NCBI GenBank assembly: GCA_022497145.1
Contig: MU385859.1
Coordinates: 62,001-126,000, forward strand
Source of the DNA: Rostrohypoxylon terebratum
Taxonomy: Eukaryota; Ascomycota; Sordariomycetes; Xylariales; Hypoxylaceae
Reading direction: 5' to 3'
DNA length: 64,000 nt
Positions within the stretch are counted from its first letter, which is position 1. The number at the start of each line of letters is the position of its first letter. Positions 10,613 to 20,995 of this stretch are shown here, piece by piece. A program made the position numbers and the translations under genes. A model generated the notes under the pieces. It ran no database searches, was not told where the DNA came from, and saw nothing but the letters and a program-made list of their open reading frames with translations.

Positions 10613-12199
10613 ATGGCAGACGACGGTAGACCACCAATAGCCACATGGTTCTCCTCCGACTTGGATGACCCTGCCGATCAGGGTCCTTGGGGTTGGCGTC
10701 TAGATGTTGTCACTCTACTCGCTGTTATAGGCGAATCGTCTATTGCAGAACACTCACAGACCATCACGGCTAGCATCTTCTGCCTCCTCCCGCGCATCAT
10801 TCCCGCCCCTCAAGCTTTCTTGAAACCCTCTCGCCCTGCTCGCCTTCCCGAGACTACAGCAAGGATGACCGGTGTCTATAGTGGTGTCACTCTCGAGACT
10901 GTGGGTTTCTTTGCAAACATCATCCACCCGCTCGACGAACTCCAACCATTTGCCTTCAAAGTCCTTGAAATAAAACATACGGATCGGAACAATGCTGGCG
11001 GGATCGAAGTGCCGCGCACTCTTGCGGAAAAGACCAAGTGGTGGTTTCGGTGGCGACGACATAAGAATGATTCTTCCAACCCAACTCAAGGACTCACTCA
11101 TCGACGCACTCTACCCCGTTATGAGCCAGCTACGCCTGAGAAAAGAATATCAGATACTCCCACGAATACGCTATTCAACTCGAGCACTGATATTGAGGTT
11201 GGGGACCCGAAACAAGGCATCCATAGACGGGTTACAATGAAAGAGAAGATGCAAGACTTTGCTGCCAACCCAACATTAGTCAACACCGCTGGTAGACCTG
11301 CAGTCCCGGCAACTCTATACTCGCCACTCCATATCCTGTCGGTGTTCTCTTTCCTAGTGACGCTAGGTATAATCGCGCTTGCGGCTTACTACCAAGACGG
11401 CACGGCCATTATTGCTGTGTCCCTCGTGTCCCTCGCCAGCTCTATCGTCGGCTGGGCTTCATGGTGGAGACCTATTCTCATGAATCGAAGCCACACCAAT
11501 AAAGTCCCCGAAGGTGACGTGATTATCCGCACACGGGAAGGCGCTTTTCTCTTAGTCAAATGCACGGAGGAGGTTGCGCGAGAGCTGTATTCGGGTACTG
11601 AGGAATGCGAGTACCATGTCAGTGGACGTGCTTACAGAGTCCTCATGGGTCTCGGAACTTGTTTGTTGATGATCTCCGTGATCTTGCTAGGCAACTGCAA
11701 GTGGTATACACAAATTTTCATCGGCTCCAGTTACATTATCCTGAACGGTGTCTACTGGGCTATGGGATTGCTCGATAAGAAATACTTTTGGGACTTGAGT
11801 CGTTACGATATTCGGGATGTTACTCCACCCCATGCTCGGAACGCCCATGAAACTACCTCTATCGATCCACGGGAGGGTGTAAAAAGCTTCACGCGTACAC
11901 TGTGGTATGCTGTCCGCGAGACTAAGCGTACCGCCTGGACTCACCGGAGTGGCGCTGCCCCTGATACCCCACAGTGGCGTAAATGGCTTGCTGAAGCCGA
12001 ACAGGCCGCTAGAGACGGAAACATAAATTGGCCTGCTGTCGGTCGCAAGGATGATATCATGAAGATGACCGAAAGCGAACTGAAAGCCGAAACCAAGAAA
12101 TCGGATTCTAGACCGCAGGATTATGATGCGGCCGAGCAGGCTGCACCGTATACGGAGGTGCAACCCCAGAACCGGCGCCCTAATGACGGGACTTTGTAG
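10613..12199 (+). CDS. Polytopic membrane protein of unknown function
   Basis: Intron-free gene of 528 aa starting MADDGRPPIATWF. Hydrophobic segments at residues about 237-260, 264-284, 342-361 and 366-387 look like four membrane spans. A weaker hydrophobic patch lies near residues 30-62. Between the span pairs is a ~55-residue hydrophilic loop with GDVIIRTREGAFLLVKCTEEVARELY. The ~140 C-terminal residues are soluble, charged and Trp-rich (W..RETKRTAWTHR), ending in a disordered tail. The basic cluster WWFRWRRHKN near residue 145 precedes a Ser/Thr-rich linker. Resemblance is only to the general class of uncharacterised fungal integral membrane proteins, so no role is assigned. A long frame on the other strand overlaps it but lacks family features. 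Confidence 0.8.
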   Translation: MADDGRPPIATWFSSDLDDPADQGPWGWRLDVVTLLAVIGESSIAEHSQTITASIFCLLPRIIPAPQAFLKPSRPARLPETTARMTGVYSGVTLETVGFFANIIHPLDELQPFAFKVLEIKHTDRNNAGGIEVPRTLAEKTKWWFRWRRHKNDSSNPTQGLTHRRTLPRYEPATPEKRISDTPTNTLFNSSTDIEVGDPKQGIHRRVTMKEKMQDFAANPTLVNTAGRPAVPATLYSPLHILSVFSFLVTLGIIALAAYYQDGTAIIAVSLVSLASSIVGWASWWRPILMNRSHTNKVPEGDVIIRTREGAFLLVKCTEEVARELYSGTEECEYHVSGRAYRVLMGLGTCLLMISVILLGNCKWYTQIFIGSSYIILNGVYWAMGLLDKKYFWDLSRYDIRDVTPPHARNAHETTSIDPREGVKSFTRTLWYAVRETKRTAWTHRSGAAPDTPQWRKWLAEAEQAARDGNINWPAVGRKDDIMKMTESELKAETKKSDSRPQDYDAAEQAAPYTEVQPQNRRPNDGTL

Positions 12200-14128
12200 G
12201 CGACTTCGCTCACGAATACCTACTACTTAGGTACCCATGCTACCGATCACGTTTGCTTTGGAAATCGATTGCGCTAGGATACCCATATATGAACGAGCAT
12301 TTGTCTAGGCGACCGGCATTTGAGCTGACGTCTACGAATTTGGTAATGACCCATATGACATGATTATTATTTTTGCATTTCTTGGACTATTTCATCTGTA
12401 TTACATATATCTCTTTCCGCATATTATCGTATCCTGCATGGTTTGGGGAGCATGATGGCATACGTCGGAAGGCATAGCATGTTTGCATGAAACTTCTTAA
12501 ACTTTTGTGTATCTTATTGAAAGGGGATTTTGAAAATTGTATAGATAATGAGGTACATTGTGAAGCGAGGAGTTATTGGTGTCCAGGGCGAGTGTTGACT
12601 TATCAAAAATGATGGCTCTTGTATAAGACGTTAATAGAGATTTATGAATGATCGGGGGTGGCTTTCAAATGGATGAGAGGTAATATACAAGTCTCTCAAT
12701 GAGCAGAAACCTGTTGAATGTGAAGGTTTTGCTAGCTCATCTCCGCGACAGATTACACTGCTTCAGGTATGTAGAATTTCGGCTTGCTGCGGAACTGTCA
12801 ACTAATATTCTCATAGCTAAGATCTCACGTTATAACATAATACCTATGTCCGAATGACCAGAAAGTCTGAGCATGTAAACCTCAGATGATATTTCATCAG
12901 TGACATAAATAAAACTTGAGTCGCGGCGTATCTATGATCTTAGTCACCCTCCTCGCATATGAGCAAATGGCCTTGGTGTTTGTTGGTTACCTGCTTTGTT
13001 CTCAAACTTCATTTCACACACACTACCTAGTTTTAAGCTAGTAATATAAGCACATACCTGTATCCGGTATTCTCAGTACCTTTTCATTGTTGTTTTGGTG
13101 TTTTAGCTCATAAGCATCCATGAATATGATTTGTTATTTATGAGATTATTGCTAACCCCTTTTCTATTTCATACCACCATTCTAGGATAAGTTTCATTCA
13201 TTTCATATGAGAATTCAGTACAATACAATTACATTTATGCATAATGTCTGACTCTTTGTTTTCACCAAGACGTAAAAATAAAAGCTGAAGATGGAAATAT
13301 GGTAGAAAAGATGCACACATAATTTATTGTTCATATTCCAATGTCTTCATGCCCAAACTTATAAATGTACCTAGGATGTGTGAGGTTTCACAATTAGGCT
13401 CTTTCAGTCTTATATACTGAAGGTAATATCTCAAAATTCATCAGAGTTTAGTACCAAAACTTTCATTATGTAACCGAAGAAAATATTCTATCATACTGCA
13501 GTGATGGAACAACCACGTCTCTGCTCATAAGAATCCATTAGTCAATCATTTATCCCAAATCCCATGTTGTCAATGTTATAAATGATACTTTTTTTTTCAA
13601 TGTTAACACTAATCATCACTTACATGAACTTATTTTGAGTTCAAGATATCTTCTACACATTAAGATAGATGGTACAATTATCATACACTGGTACAATGAG
13701 ATATCTCATGAAATCCCGGATCTTACTCGAAGGTCCCCGAACTAAGGGTATGTGGCAAAATTGATACCTAATCAATTACAGGGTCAGAGGGTTTGAAGTG
13801 AAGGTGGCAACGTACCACAAAGAATCCTATTATGTACTAGTATCGGGACGAGTTGATGACCTAAACCTCTAAACCTAGTTCCCGCTGTCAACTAGCGTGC
13901 AATATCCCAGCTGCTCGGAATCAATGACGTTGTGTCTTGAAATGTACTCATCATTAGACTCAAGGATGCCAATAGATCTAATGGGAATTTGATTAGAAAT
14001 ATATGCTTCCCCTTCTTATACCTTCTCATACTATCAAGTATCAACATCGAGCTCTCTCCTTGCGTATCTGAAAAGGTATGGATAGTAGCAGCTTCAAGAG
14101 GGATATCGAACGGCAGAGTGAATATACC
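12200..14128. other. AT-rich, CpG-poor intergenic block
   Basis: About 1.9 kb without a supported gene. From roughly 12.4 to 13.7 kb the sequence is visibly AT-rich with very few CG dinucleotides, unlike the coding DNA on either side. I see no terminal repeats, integrase or transposase fragments. An in-frame ATG at 14078 could extend the next gene by 17 residues. Confidence 0.5.
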
Positions 14129-15968
14129 ATGGCCCAGAACAGACACAAGGCCCCAGATGGGCGTAAGAAGGTACTCATCGTAGGCGCTGGCGCTGCTGGG
14201 TATGACTCACCTTACCCCTAAACCTATGAACTTGCTAGTCTAACAAGTGTATTCCAGCATGTCAACGGCATACCACCTATCGCAACACCCTGAGAAGTTT
14301 GATGTAACGCTCATAGACGCCATCGACTACTGCGGTGGCCAAGCCTTCTCTATTCCACTGAACAAGGAGCGTTTCGGGGCATCGTGGTGTAACCAAGGAG
14401 TCCAAGGCGGTTCCTACATCTTCCACCACACGTTGACGATGTTTCACAGGCAGGGTTTCCACGCCGACCCGGTAAAGCTCCAAGTTTCATTCGGGAAAGA
14501 CGAAACATTCTGGACCAACATGTTTCCGACGAAACTGCTCGCTCGCCACGAAAAGGAGGTACGGCGTATGCCAACGGTGTTGAAGCTGATGCGCTGGTTC
14601 GAGATACTCTTCGCCCTGATTCCCCTGAAGATCGTGTTCAAGCTATTTGGGTTTTCCGAAGAATTCACCAACACCGTCGCGTTACCGATGACAGCCCTAT
14701 TCCTAGGCACCGGGAACGCGACTCCGGAGGTTCCGGCCGTCATGTTGGAGCGCCTGTGCACCTCGCCAACGTACGGCATGTGGTACACACCCGATAGGGA
14801 CACCTTCATCAACAACCGACCTCCTATGGTAGTGTTTCCCAACTTCTCCGAGTTTTATAGTACCTGGAAACGGGATCTTATCTCGCGTGGCGTGACGGTT
14901 CGACTATCCACAGAATTAGTCGAGATCGTTCGACGGGACAACAGTGGTGTGGTAGTCAGGCTCAAAGCACGCACCCCTATGCACGACGGGCACAACCCCA
15001 CCGGCGGCGATCCCGACGCTCCCACTATCGAAGAAGTGCATGACGAGATCGTAATGTGCTGTCTAGCGGACACTGCTAAGAAGACGCTCGGTAGGACGGC
15101 GACCTGGCGGGAGAGGAGGGTGCTCGGGTCAGCCAAGTTTAGCGACGATATTACCATCACTCACAGCGATTCGGATTACATGAAGAGGCATTATGAGAAC
15201 TTCTATAGGGATGACTTGGCCGTGGCCAAACTGAACGGAGTTGATCAAAGCTCGCGTCTAGACTCGGCGATGAAGAACTTCCGGCCAATGTACTACATCA
15301 AGATGTACGCAGAGGACAAGTCCAAGCTCGAGATGTGTTTCGACACGACCAATTACCAGAGCCAGTTCCCAGAACGGGTGCCGTTCGAGCAGCATGTGTT
15401 TCAGACGATATACCTGAACAAGGATCGCGACAGGAAATTGTGGACGGATCACGAAATCCAAGAGGATAAGATTATCCGGAAAGATTGGTGGCATCAGCTC
15501 TGCCATGGCTACACGCATTACCTCTTCGTTGTGCCCTGGATGATGTTCCTCCAAGCGAAGAACCATACCCGCTACGCGGCCTCGTGGACCTTGGTCAATG
15601 CTCACGAAGTCGCTGTCATGTCTGGCATTGCAGCCGCTGTGGACCTAGGGGCCGACTATCCTGAGGACCTCGAGAACGACAAGTTTGCTTTCCTATGCTT
15701 CCGCCTATATTACCTCCTTGCATATGGGAAGTGGTATAGACGCAGACATACTAATAGCAGTAATACTAGTAGTAACTCCAAACAAGGGGGGCCCACAACG
15801 CAGGCCGCAAAAACAGGGGGTGGCTGGGGCACGGGGCTCTACGGCAGCGTATACGAGGGCCCGGGAGTCACAAAAACGGAGCGGCAGACGTGGAAAGAGG
15901 AGCTCGATAAAGGTGCTAGTATTGACAACATGGCCGGTGGAAATGCACCAGGGAGGAGCCAACCATGA
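14129..15968 (+). CDS. FAD/NAD(P)-binding oxidoreductase (amine-oxidase-like flavoprotein)
   Basis: Two exons, 14129-14199 and 14258-15968, give 593 aa. The 58-bp intron (GTATGA...TTCCAG) interrupts the last Gly codon of the dinucleotide-binding loop; splicing yields KKVLIVGAGAAGMSTAYHL, a classic Rossmann GxGxxG at residues ~19-24. Further landmarks are DAIDYCGGQAFSIP, GASWCNQGVQGGSYIFHH, FLGTGNATPEVP, and the C-terminal NAHEVAVMSGIAAAVDLGADYPEDL that fits FAD contact near the protein end. Family knowledge: these are conserved fungal flavoproteins of the NAD(P)-binding Rossmann type, with substrate unknown. A hydrophobic stretch near residues 150-170 (FEILFALIPLKIVFKLF) may attach to membrane. 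The start at 14129 has ACCATGG context; an in-frame ATG at 14078 is the alternative. The C-terminal ~70 residues are Ser/Asn/Gly-rich. Confidence 0.9.
14200..14257 (+). other. 58-bp spliceosomal intron inside the GxGxxG motif
   Basis: The donor is GTATGA, the acceptor is TTCCAG, and a CTAAC-like branch element (GTCTAACAAG) sits about 20 bp before the acceptor. Removing it joins GG|C into the final Gly codon of the FAD-binding loop. Without splicing the frame stops, which makes it essential for a functional enzyme. Confidence 0.85.
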
Positions 15969-16927
15969 ACGGACCATGAAAACGACCCCGTTCGAGGGTC
16001 GGTCTCCAGCCACACTGTAAGCTAGCGTCTCTCTATCAAAAACTATCGTAAAGCCACGAATGCAGCCCAGACTGAGTCACCGAGTCTCAAGTGTGGTTCA
16101 GGATGCAATAAAACAAATCCGGACACCATGCTCTCTTAACTGTCATGTAAACACGAGCACGAGCCTCACCGGTCAACCACCGCACCGCCTGGCTCCTCCC
16201 TAATCTCAGCTGTGGCTAACTGGATCAAACCCTTCTTGAGCCTCAACGAGTATTACTACTATACCATCTAAGCTATAGCAGACGAGATAATTAATTCGTT
16301 TTGAAACATGCCCAACGAGCAATATACGGTCTACGCGGCCTTACAGGACTTATTGTGGATATTGGTACCATACTAAGTATAACTCGTGTCGTCTACCGAA
16401 AACTCCAAAGCTCGTGTCTAGTGTAGGCGCGGCCACTGTGATCCATTTATTCTGTTCGATATAGGAAATTTATACTTACCCCCATTTGGATATTCTGGAT
16501 CTGTATTACCTATATCGGATCTATACTATGCATGTATAGTATAGGAGGTATATGTAAGCAAACAAAAAAGCCGTCAGCAGCTGTCAGCTTCTTACCTAGT
16601 ATCCAGCTACCCTGTGGAGCCAGATGTTCGAATGGGAATTGTCAGTTGTCAGCATCGCCCGTCCGCTAAATTAAGTCCCGCAAGCTTGACCTACCCATTA
16701 AGGGTATTACTATGTATTATTATTATTAGCTACATTAGTAGGCGGTTAGGGTCAGGGCTAAGTAAGCGTAGGTAGGTACTAGGTATACTAATAGGGTAGG
16801 GTAGGGAATTAATATTGTAGATAGTCTGACTCATCGCAGGCGGAAGGATCCATGGATCTCTGCGCATACAATAATTGGGTGAGCGAGATCGATATATTTG
16901 CCTATAGAACCGGATTCACGACCCAAC
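15969..16927. other. Intergenic spacer
   Basis: No gene is supported. It carries a candidate poly(A) signal for the flavoprotein gene near 16107 and AT-rich repeats with TATAGTATAGG near 16540. A GGTAGGTACTAGGTA tract followed by AGGGTAGGGTAGGG lies around 16770-16805. Confidence 0.5.
16107..16112 (+). terminator. Candidate poly(A) signal of the flavoprotein gene
   Basis: AATAAA occurs 139 bp after the stop codon at 15968, a usual 3'-UTR distance. The match is to the consensus only; no cleavage site is seen. Confidence 0.45.
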
Positions 16928-17536
16928 ATGGAGCCTCGTCGATCGAGCGCGGCTCCCGCTGGTTCAGTCGAGGAGGGCGCGGTACCGGCGATCGTGCGAC
17001 AAATCTCCGCGCGCCAGACGTACGCCCTACGACACGCGGTGCTCTGGCCTGACAAACCAGCGTCTTACGTGCAGCTGCCCGACGACGAGGTCGGCCTGCA
17101 CTACGGCGCGTTCGTCAGCGGCGGCGAGCTGCCTGGGTGCCATCACGATCGCGTCGAGGGCGACGGCGATAGCGGCACTGAGAACACCAACCAGGACAAC
17201 GACAGCAGCGCCAAGCGTGAGGACAATGCTAGTCACGATCGCGGCTCCGGAGACGAACTGGCCAGCGTCATCTCCCTGTTCGTCGATTCTGAGAGTGGCG
17301 ATGCACGTTTCCGCAAGTTCGCCACCGCGAAGCATTGGCAGCGCAGGGGCCTGGGGTCCGTGCTGCTGGCGCACGTCGTCGAGGCGGCCGCATCCAGGGG
17401 AGCCACGAGGATCTGGTGCGACGCCCGCCAGAGCGCGTTGCCTTTTTACCGGCGCTTCGGGTTCAGCGGTGAGGAGGGAACCGTCTTCTACAAGGGCGAC
17501 GTGCCTTACCTACGCATGTCAAGATCACTGCCCTGA
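16928..17536 (+). CDS. GNAT-family N-acetyltransferase
   Basis: Intron-free gene of 202 aa. Residues ~20-65 (IVRQISARQTYALRHAVLWPDKPASYVQLPDD) and the following LHYGAF match the start of fungal GNAT proteins. The acetyl-CoA loop of motif A is at residues ~138-143 (QRRGLG, the Q/RxxGxG/A signature), followed by the helix SVLLAHVVEAA. ATRIWCDARQSALPFYRRFGF fits the motif B region. Between the early beta strands, residues ~71-108 form a polar Asp/Asn/Ser/Glu-rich insertion with no GNAT counterpart, probably a disordered loop. Family knowledge: transfers acetyl from acetyl-CoA to an amine; the substrate here is unknown. The DNA is much more GC-rich than both flanks. The start ATG at 16928 is the first in frame before the conserved part. 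Confidence 0.82.
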   Translation: MEPRRSSAAPAGSVEEGAVPAIVRQISARQTYALRHAVLWPDKPASYVQLPDDEVGLHYGAFVSGGELPGCHHDRVEGDGDSGTENTNQDNDSSAKREDNASHDRGSGDELASVISLFVDSESGDARFRKFATAKHWQRRGLGSVLLAHVVEAAASRGATRIWCDARQSALPFYRRFGFSGEEGTVFYKGDVPYLRMSRSLP

Positions 17537-17965
17537 GTTGTGTCTTGTCGATTGCGTGACGACATCACACACAGCCTTACAGCGTTAAGGCAATCAGGGT
17601 TTTCAGAGAAGGAGGCCGCCGAGTCTGGGGATAAGGTTTTTTGGTGGTTGCGTTAATGTTGTTCGGGCTCGGTCTGGGCTCGATGGGCTTGAGTGGCCTA
17701 AAAGGCCTGGATGGTCTGTGTGCTGGAGGTGGCTGGTTCTGGGTCTCTGGCCGTTAGGTTTTCAGGGTAAGGGGGTCGGTATTGTGTTAGGGTCAGAGGG
17801 GTGATTATATGAATCCGGAAATCCGCCTTCGTCAAAATCGGGACTGAGGAGATTGAGGAGTGGAATTAGACGCGCTTCGCACCTAGCACTCACGAGACTA
17901 CCGTCTTAACCAATAATCCGGCCTTGTATGCTTACGGAGCCGATGATTGGGAGCACTAGGGAGCA

Positions 17966-18045
17966 CTGTTCCGCCGCGAACAGCGCGTACATACGTCCTG
18001 TCGTTCAAGACAGGCGATCCCCCGCGTTTCCCGTCGGGGCGCGGG
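17966..18045. repeat. Cluster of three perfect hairpins in a GC-rich island
   Basis: Three consecutive inverted repeats lie within 80 bp. CTGTTC/GAACAG is at 17966-17971 and 17978-17983 with a 6-nt loop. CCTGTC/GACAGG is at 17997-18002 and 18009-18014 with a 6-nt loop. CCCGCG/CGCGGG is at 18021-18026 and 18040-18045, whose loop contains a nested CCC-GTC-GGG. Such density is unusual for intergenic DNA and could mean a structured RNA or a protein-binding site. No known RNA family is recognised. Confidence 0.6.
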
Positions 18046-18361
18046 CGGCAGACGGAACATACCTAGGCAATGCAGACATCGACGCATACTCTAACTGGCA
18101 ACCCCTGAAACCTGGGCCTTTATTCTATTGTTTTTCTCATTAATCTTGATTAAACCCGAGTTCCCGCTAACGAAGCTAGGGAAGGCCTCGAACGACCGGC
18201 CCTTTTTCACGTCCCTGATTTCATGCCTTGGGATAACGCCGATGACGTATATCCCTCTCGGCCCTTACAAAGCTCGAAGTTCCTTGGATTTCTCGTCGCT
18301 GACTGCCGAATGGATATGCGCGGTATTCTATTCTAGCATTTTCCGCATAGTGCCGTAGTGC

Positions 18362-18376
18362 CCTTGGGGCCCAAGG
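18362..18376. repeat. Perfect 7-1-7 inverted repeat CCTTGGG-G-CCCAAGG
   Basis: Arms of 7 bp with a single central base lie some 320 bp after the three-hairpin cluster, in the same spacer. They are followed by an A6-G4 run (CTCAAAAAAGGGG), reminiscent of a stem next to a homopolymer. Function unknown. Confidence 0.6.
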
Positions 18377-20995
18377 TGATACAGTACTTCTCAAAAAAGG
18401 GGTGGTTGGTAAGTACTCGGAAGAATATTCCAAGTACCGTGGGTATACACACTAGGTAGACCGAATGTAGCCTTCAGACAGTGTAGACTACCAACTACCA
18501 ACTACCAACTATAGTACATCGAGACCACAACAAGACCACATGAATATAGATCACGTGCATCAAGGACGAGATGTTTTGGTCTTCTAGCATGTATGGGATG
18601 TATGGCCGTATACCGTATTGGTTAGCTTAGCATGAATTTACTTAGTTCATGGACGCTACTGCGATGCAAGCTGATGTGTATGATGTGTATTCTTACTTGA
18701 CAGCTTATAAGAGTTGATGATTCAACGAGTCAACTATTGAGACACACTGTAGAGGTGGATGATGAATGGAGGATTTGATGGAGAAATAATGGGAATAATG
18801 GAGGATTTAAGGCCCCTTCTTCTATGGTGTAGACGGCGATTCAACAACTACGGTATGAACTAAGTATGAACTGGTGTCATTTCCACCATTTCCACACTTT
18901 CCATCCTCTCCACTTACGCACTGTTTTATGCATCGCGTTTCTGGTATTACCTATCGGAACAATGTTTATGAGAAAATCATAAAGTTGAATCGAATAATGC
19001 ATGCAAGTATTGCACCTATCTGTCTGGGTATGCACCCAGAATCTGGTTCTTGATAATTTGTGTAGCGTAGGTTGTATGTAGTGCATTGCTGGGCTCTCGT
19101 CTGCTTTCTGGGCACATCGATAAATCGATAGACAATCGGTGATAGACACCGAGATCTCGATGCGGCCGTCCATCACATTTGATAACGGCCGGCGATATAT
19201 GACCTCGGACCTACCTAAATGGTATAGTCACTTCTGAGACATCTTGATCCCCCCCAAAACTTGGTGTTGACAGTTTGATCAAGTGATTGTCTCACACTAT
19301 CGACAATCGTCGGCAAAACTTACAATAATTCCAAAAAAAAACTCGTTACGAATGATACACACGATCGTTCCCATTCATAAATTAATTTATTCGTGACCCG
19401 GTCCAATGAGCTGATGAAGCCACATGAGGTACAATGTAGAACTTTGAATAATTCATAACTTATCATAACTTTAGCCGAGTATAGTAAGGATGAGCGCGAC
19501 GAACACGAGCCCGTCACCGTAGGCATCTACCGATATTGCTAATCGCTCTACCAGAGGAACGCTCACCCTGCCAGTGGGAAAATTTCAATCGGACTATCAT
19601 GACTATCAGGGACCTTGGGTGGACGATCTCCGTCCCATTGTCCACTGGAAAAAGCCGAGCCGCCAACTTAGTCAGTCCTGGTCTGCCTGGGTGTGCTTTG
19701 ATGTACTTTGGTCTGCCTAAGTTGACAGCACAATTGCCGACTCAATAAGGGCGAAACGGTTACGACGGGTACGATGGGCTTGACGGGGGATTTCGGGGGG
19801 CGTGTAGCTCTGAAAATAACCTCGAAACAGATTCCAAAGTGGCTCAACTACTTCCGTCGGACAACGGTTGGCTTATTAGGGATGCAGAAGTGTCCAATCC
19901 TATATAAATCAATGTAAGTCAATGTAAGTCTAGCCCTTGTGCGACGGTCCGGAGAATGTTGGACGGCCTTGGACTGGCTCTCTTCTCTCGCTAAGATGCA
20001 TTGCCCTAGGGCCTAGGGGCGTGTAGCGTTCGAGAAGTGTAGAAAAGGGTATGTACATACAAAGGTAATATTGAAAATAATGCGAAATTGTAGGGCAGAG
20101 GAGACCTAACGACGTCATTAGCCAACGAAGAATCGCGCACGATGGTTTCCGAGTTTGTGATAGAGTCCCGGAGTGGTCAGTAATTTTTATGAATTTCCTT
20201 CTGATTTAGTGACTTGTCAGAAGGTGGCAAATATAGGGGTGGATTTGGGGTTGGCATCCATAGTGGGCTTCCAGTAGCCTCTATCGTCACCTGGCATCCC
20301 GCCAATCATCTTATACGAATGCATTCATGCCCAACGTTGGGCAATCCAGCATCTGATCCAGTCTCTGTTCTCACCAGGTACAAGCTTTGTAGGCAGGTGG
20401 TAGAACTCTTGTATACCTGTACGGTCCATGTACTCTTTGTACGCCTCTTACGCTATTATGGCCCTACAGTGTTACTTTTTAATCCAAATTTTCCACCGGG
20501 TCCCGTTGGGCATACGTTCCCTTAAGTAATTGGGCGCCTCGCGGTGAGTCAGGTAGGTACAGCACTTCCCTTGCAGGCAGACCCGGGGATGGTATCCTGG
20601 TAAGCACGCGGTTGCGCAGTTTAGTATGCCGCTTTCCAACTGCAGCTAGATGATTCTGTCATCTTCACACCTACCGTGTAGTGGGATATCCCAGTTTATT
20701 ATTCAAGTACCCGTCAGCCTTCCCTTTGTGGTGTCTCCTGATCCTCACTAGGAAAAGTCGACAACCAATGTACCGTTTGCCTCACCTTGTCTTATAGAGA
20801 GTCCAGACAACAAAAACCAAACCCATCCCAACGAAATGATCCATCACCACACCACTTCTTTTTCAATTCAAGAAATTGTATCAATATCACTAAGCCAGAC
20901 ACTCTCCTCCACAGCACTAACTTACCAATTCCACCCAGAATACGACAGAATACGTTGAAGATTTTAAAGAGTTTAAGAATTTTGAAAAGGGCAGC

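Larger units (their letters stand above)
17537..20995. other. Long intergenic region with hairpin cluster and G/T-skewed tract
   Basis: About 3.5 kb without a supported gene. 17.63-17.80 kb is strongly G/T-biased on the plus strand. 17.96-18.38 kb holds several perfect inverted repeats listed separately. Short direct repeats include TACCAACTACCAACTACCAACT near 18488 and tandem TCAATGTAAG near 19910. The last few hundred bases before the coiled-coil gene are A/C-rich, like a fungal 5' leader. Confidence 0.5.

Noticed and set aside
17928..18143. 71-codon frame over the hairpin cluster
   Set aside because: It lacks a domain or an extension, and the inverted repeats explain the composition better than coding.
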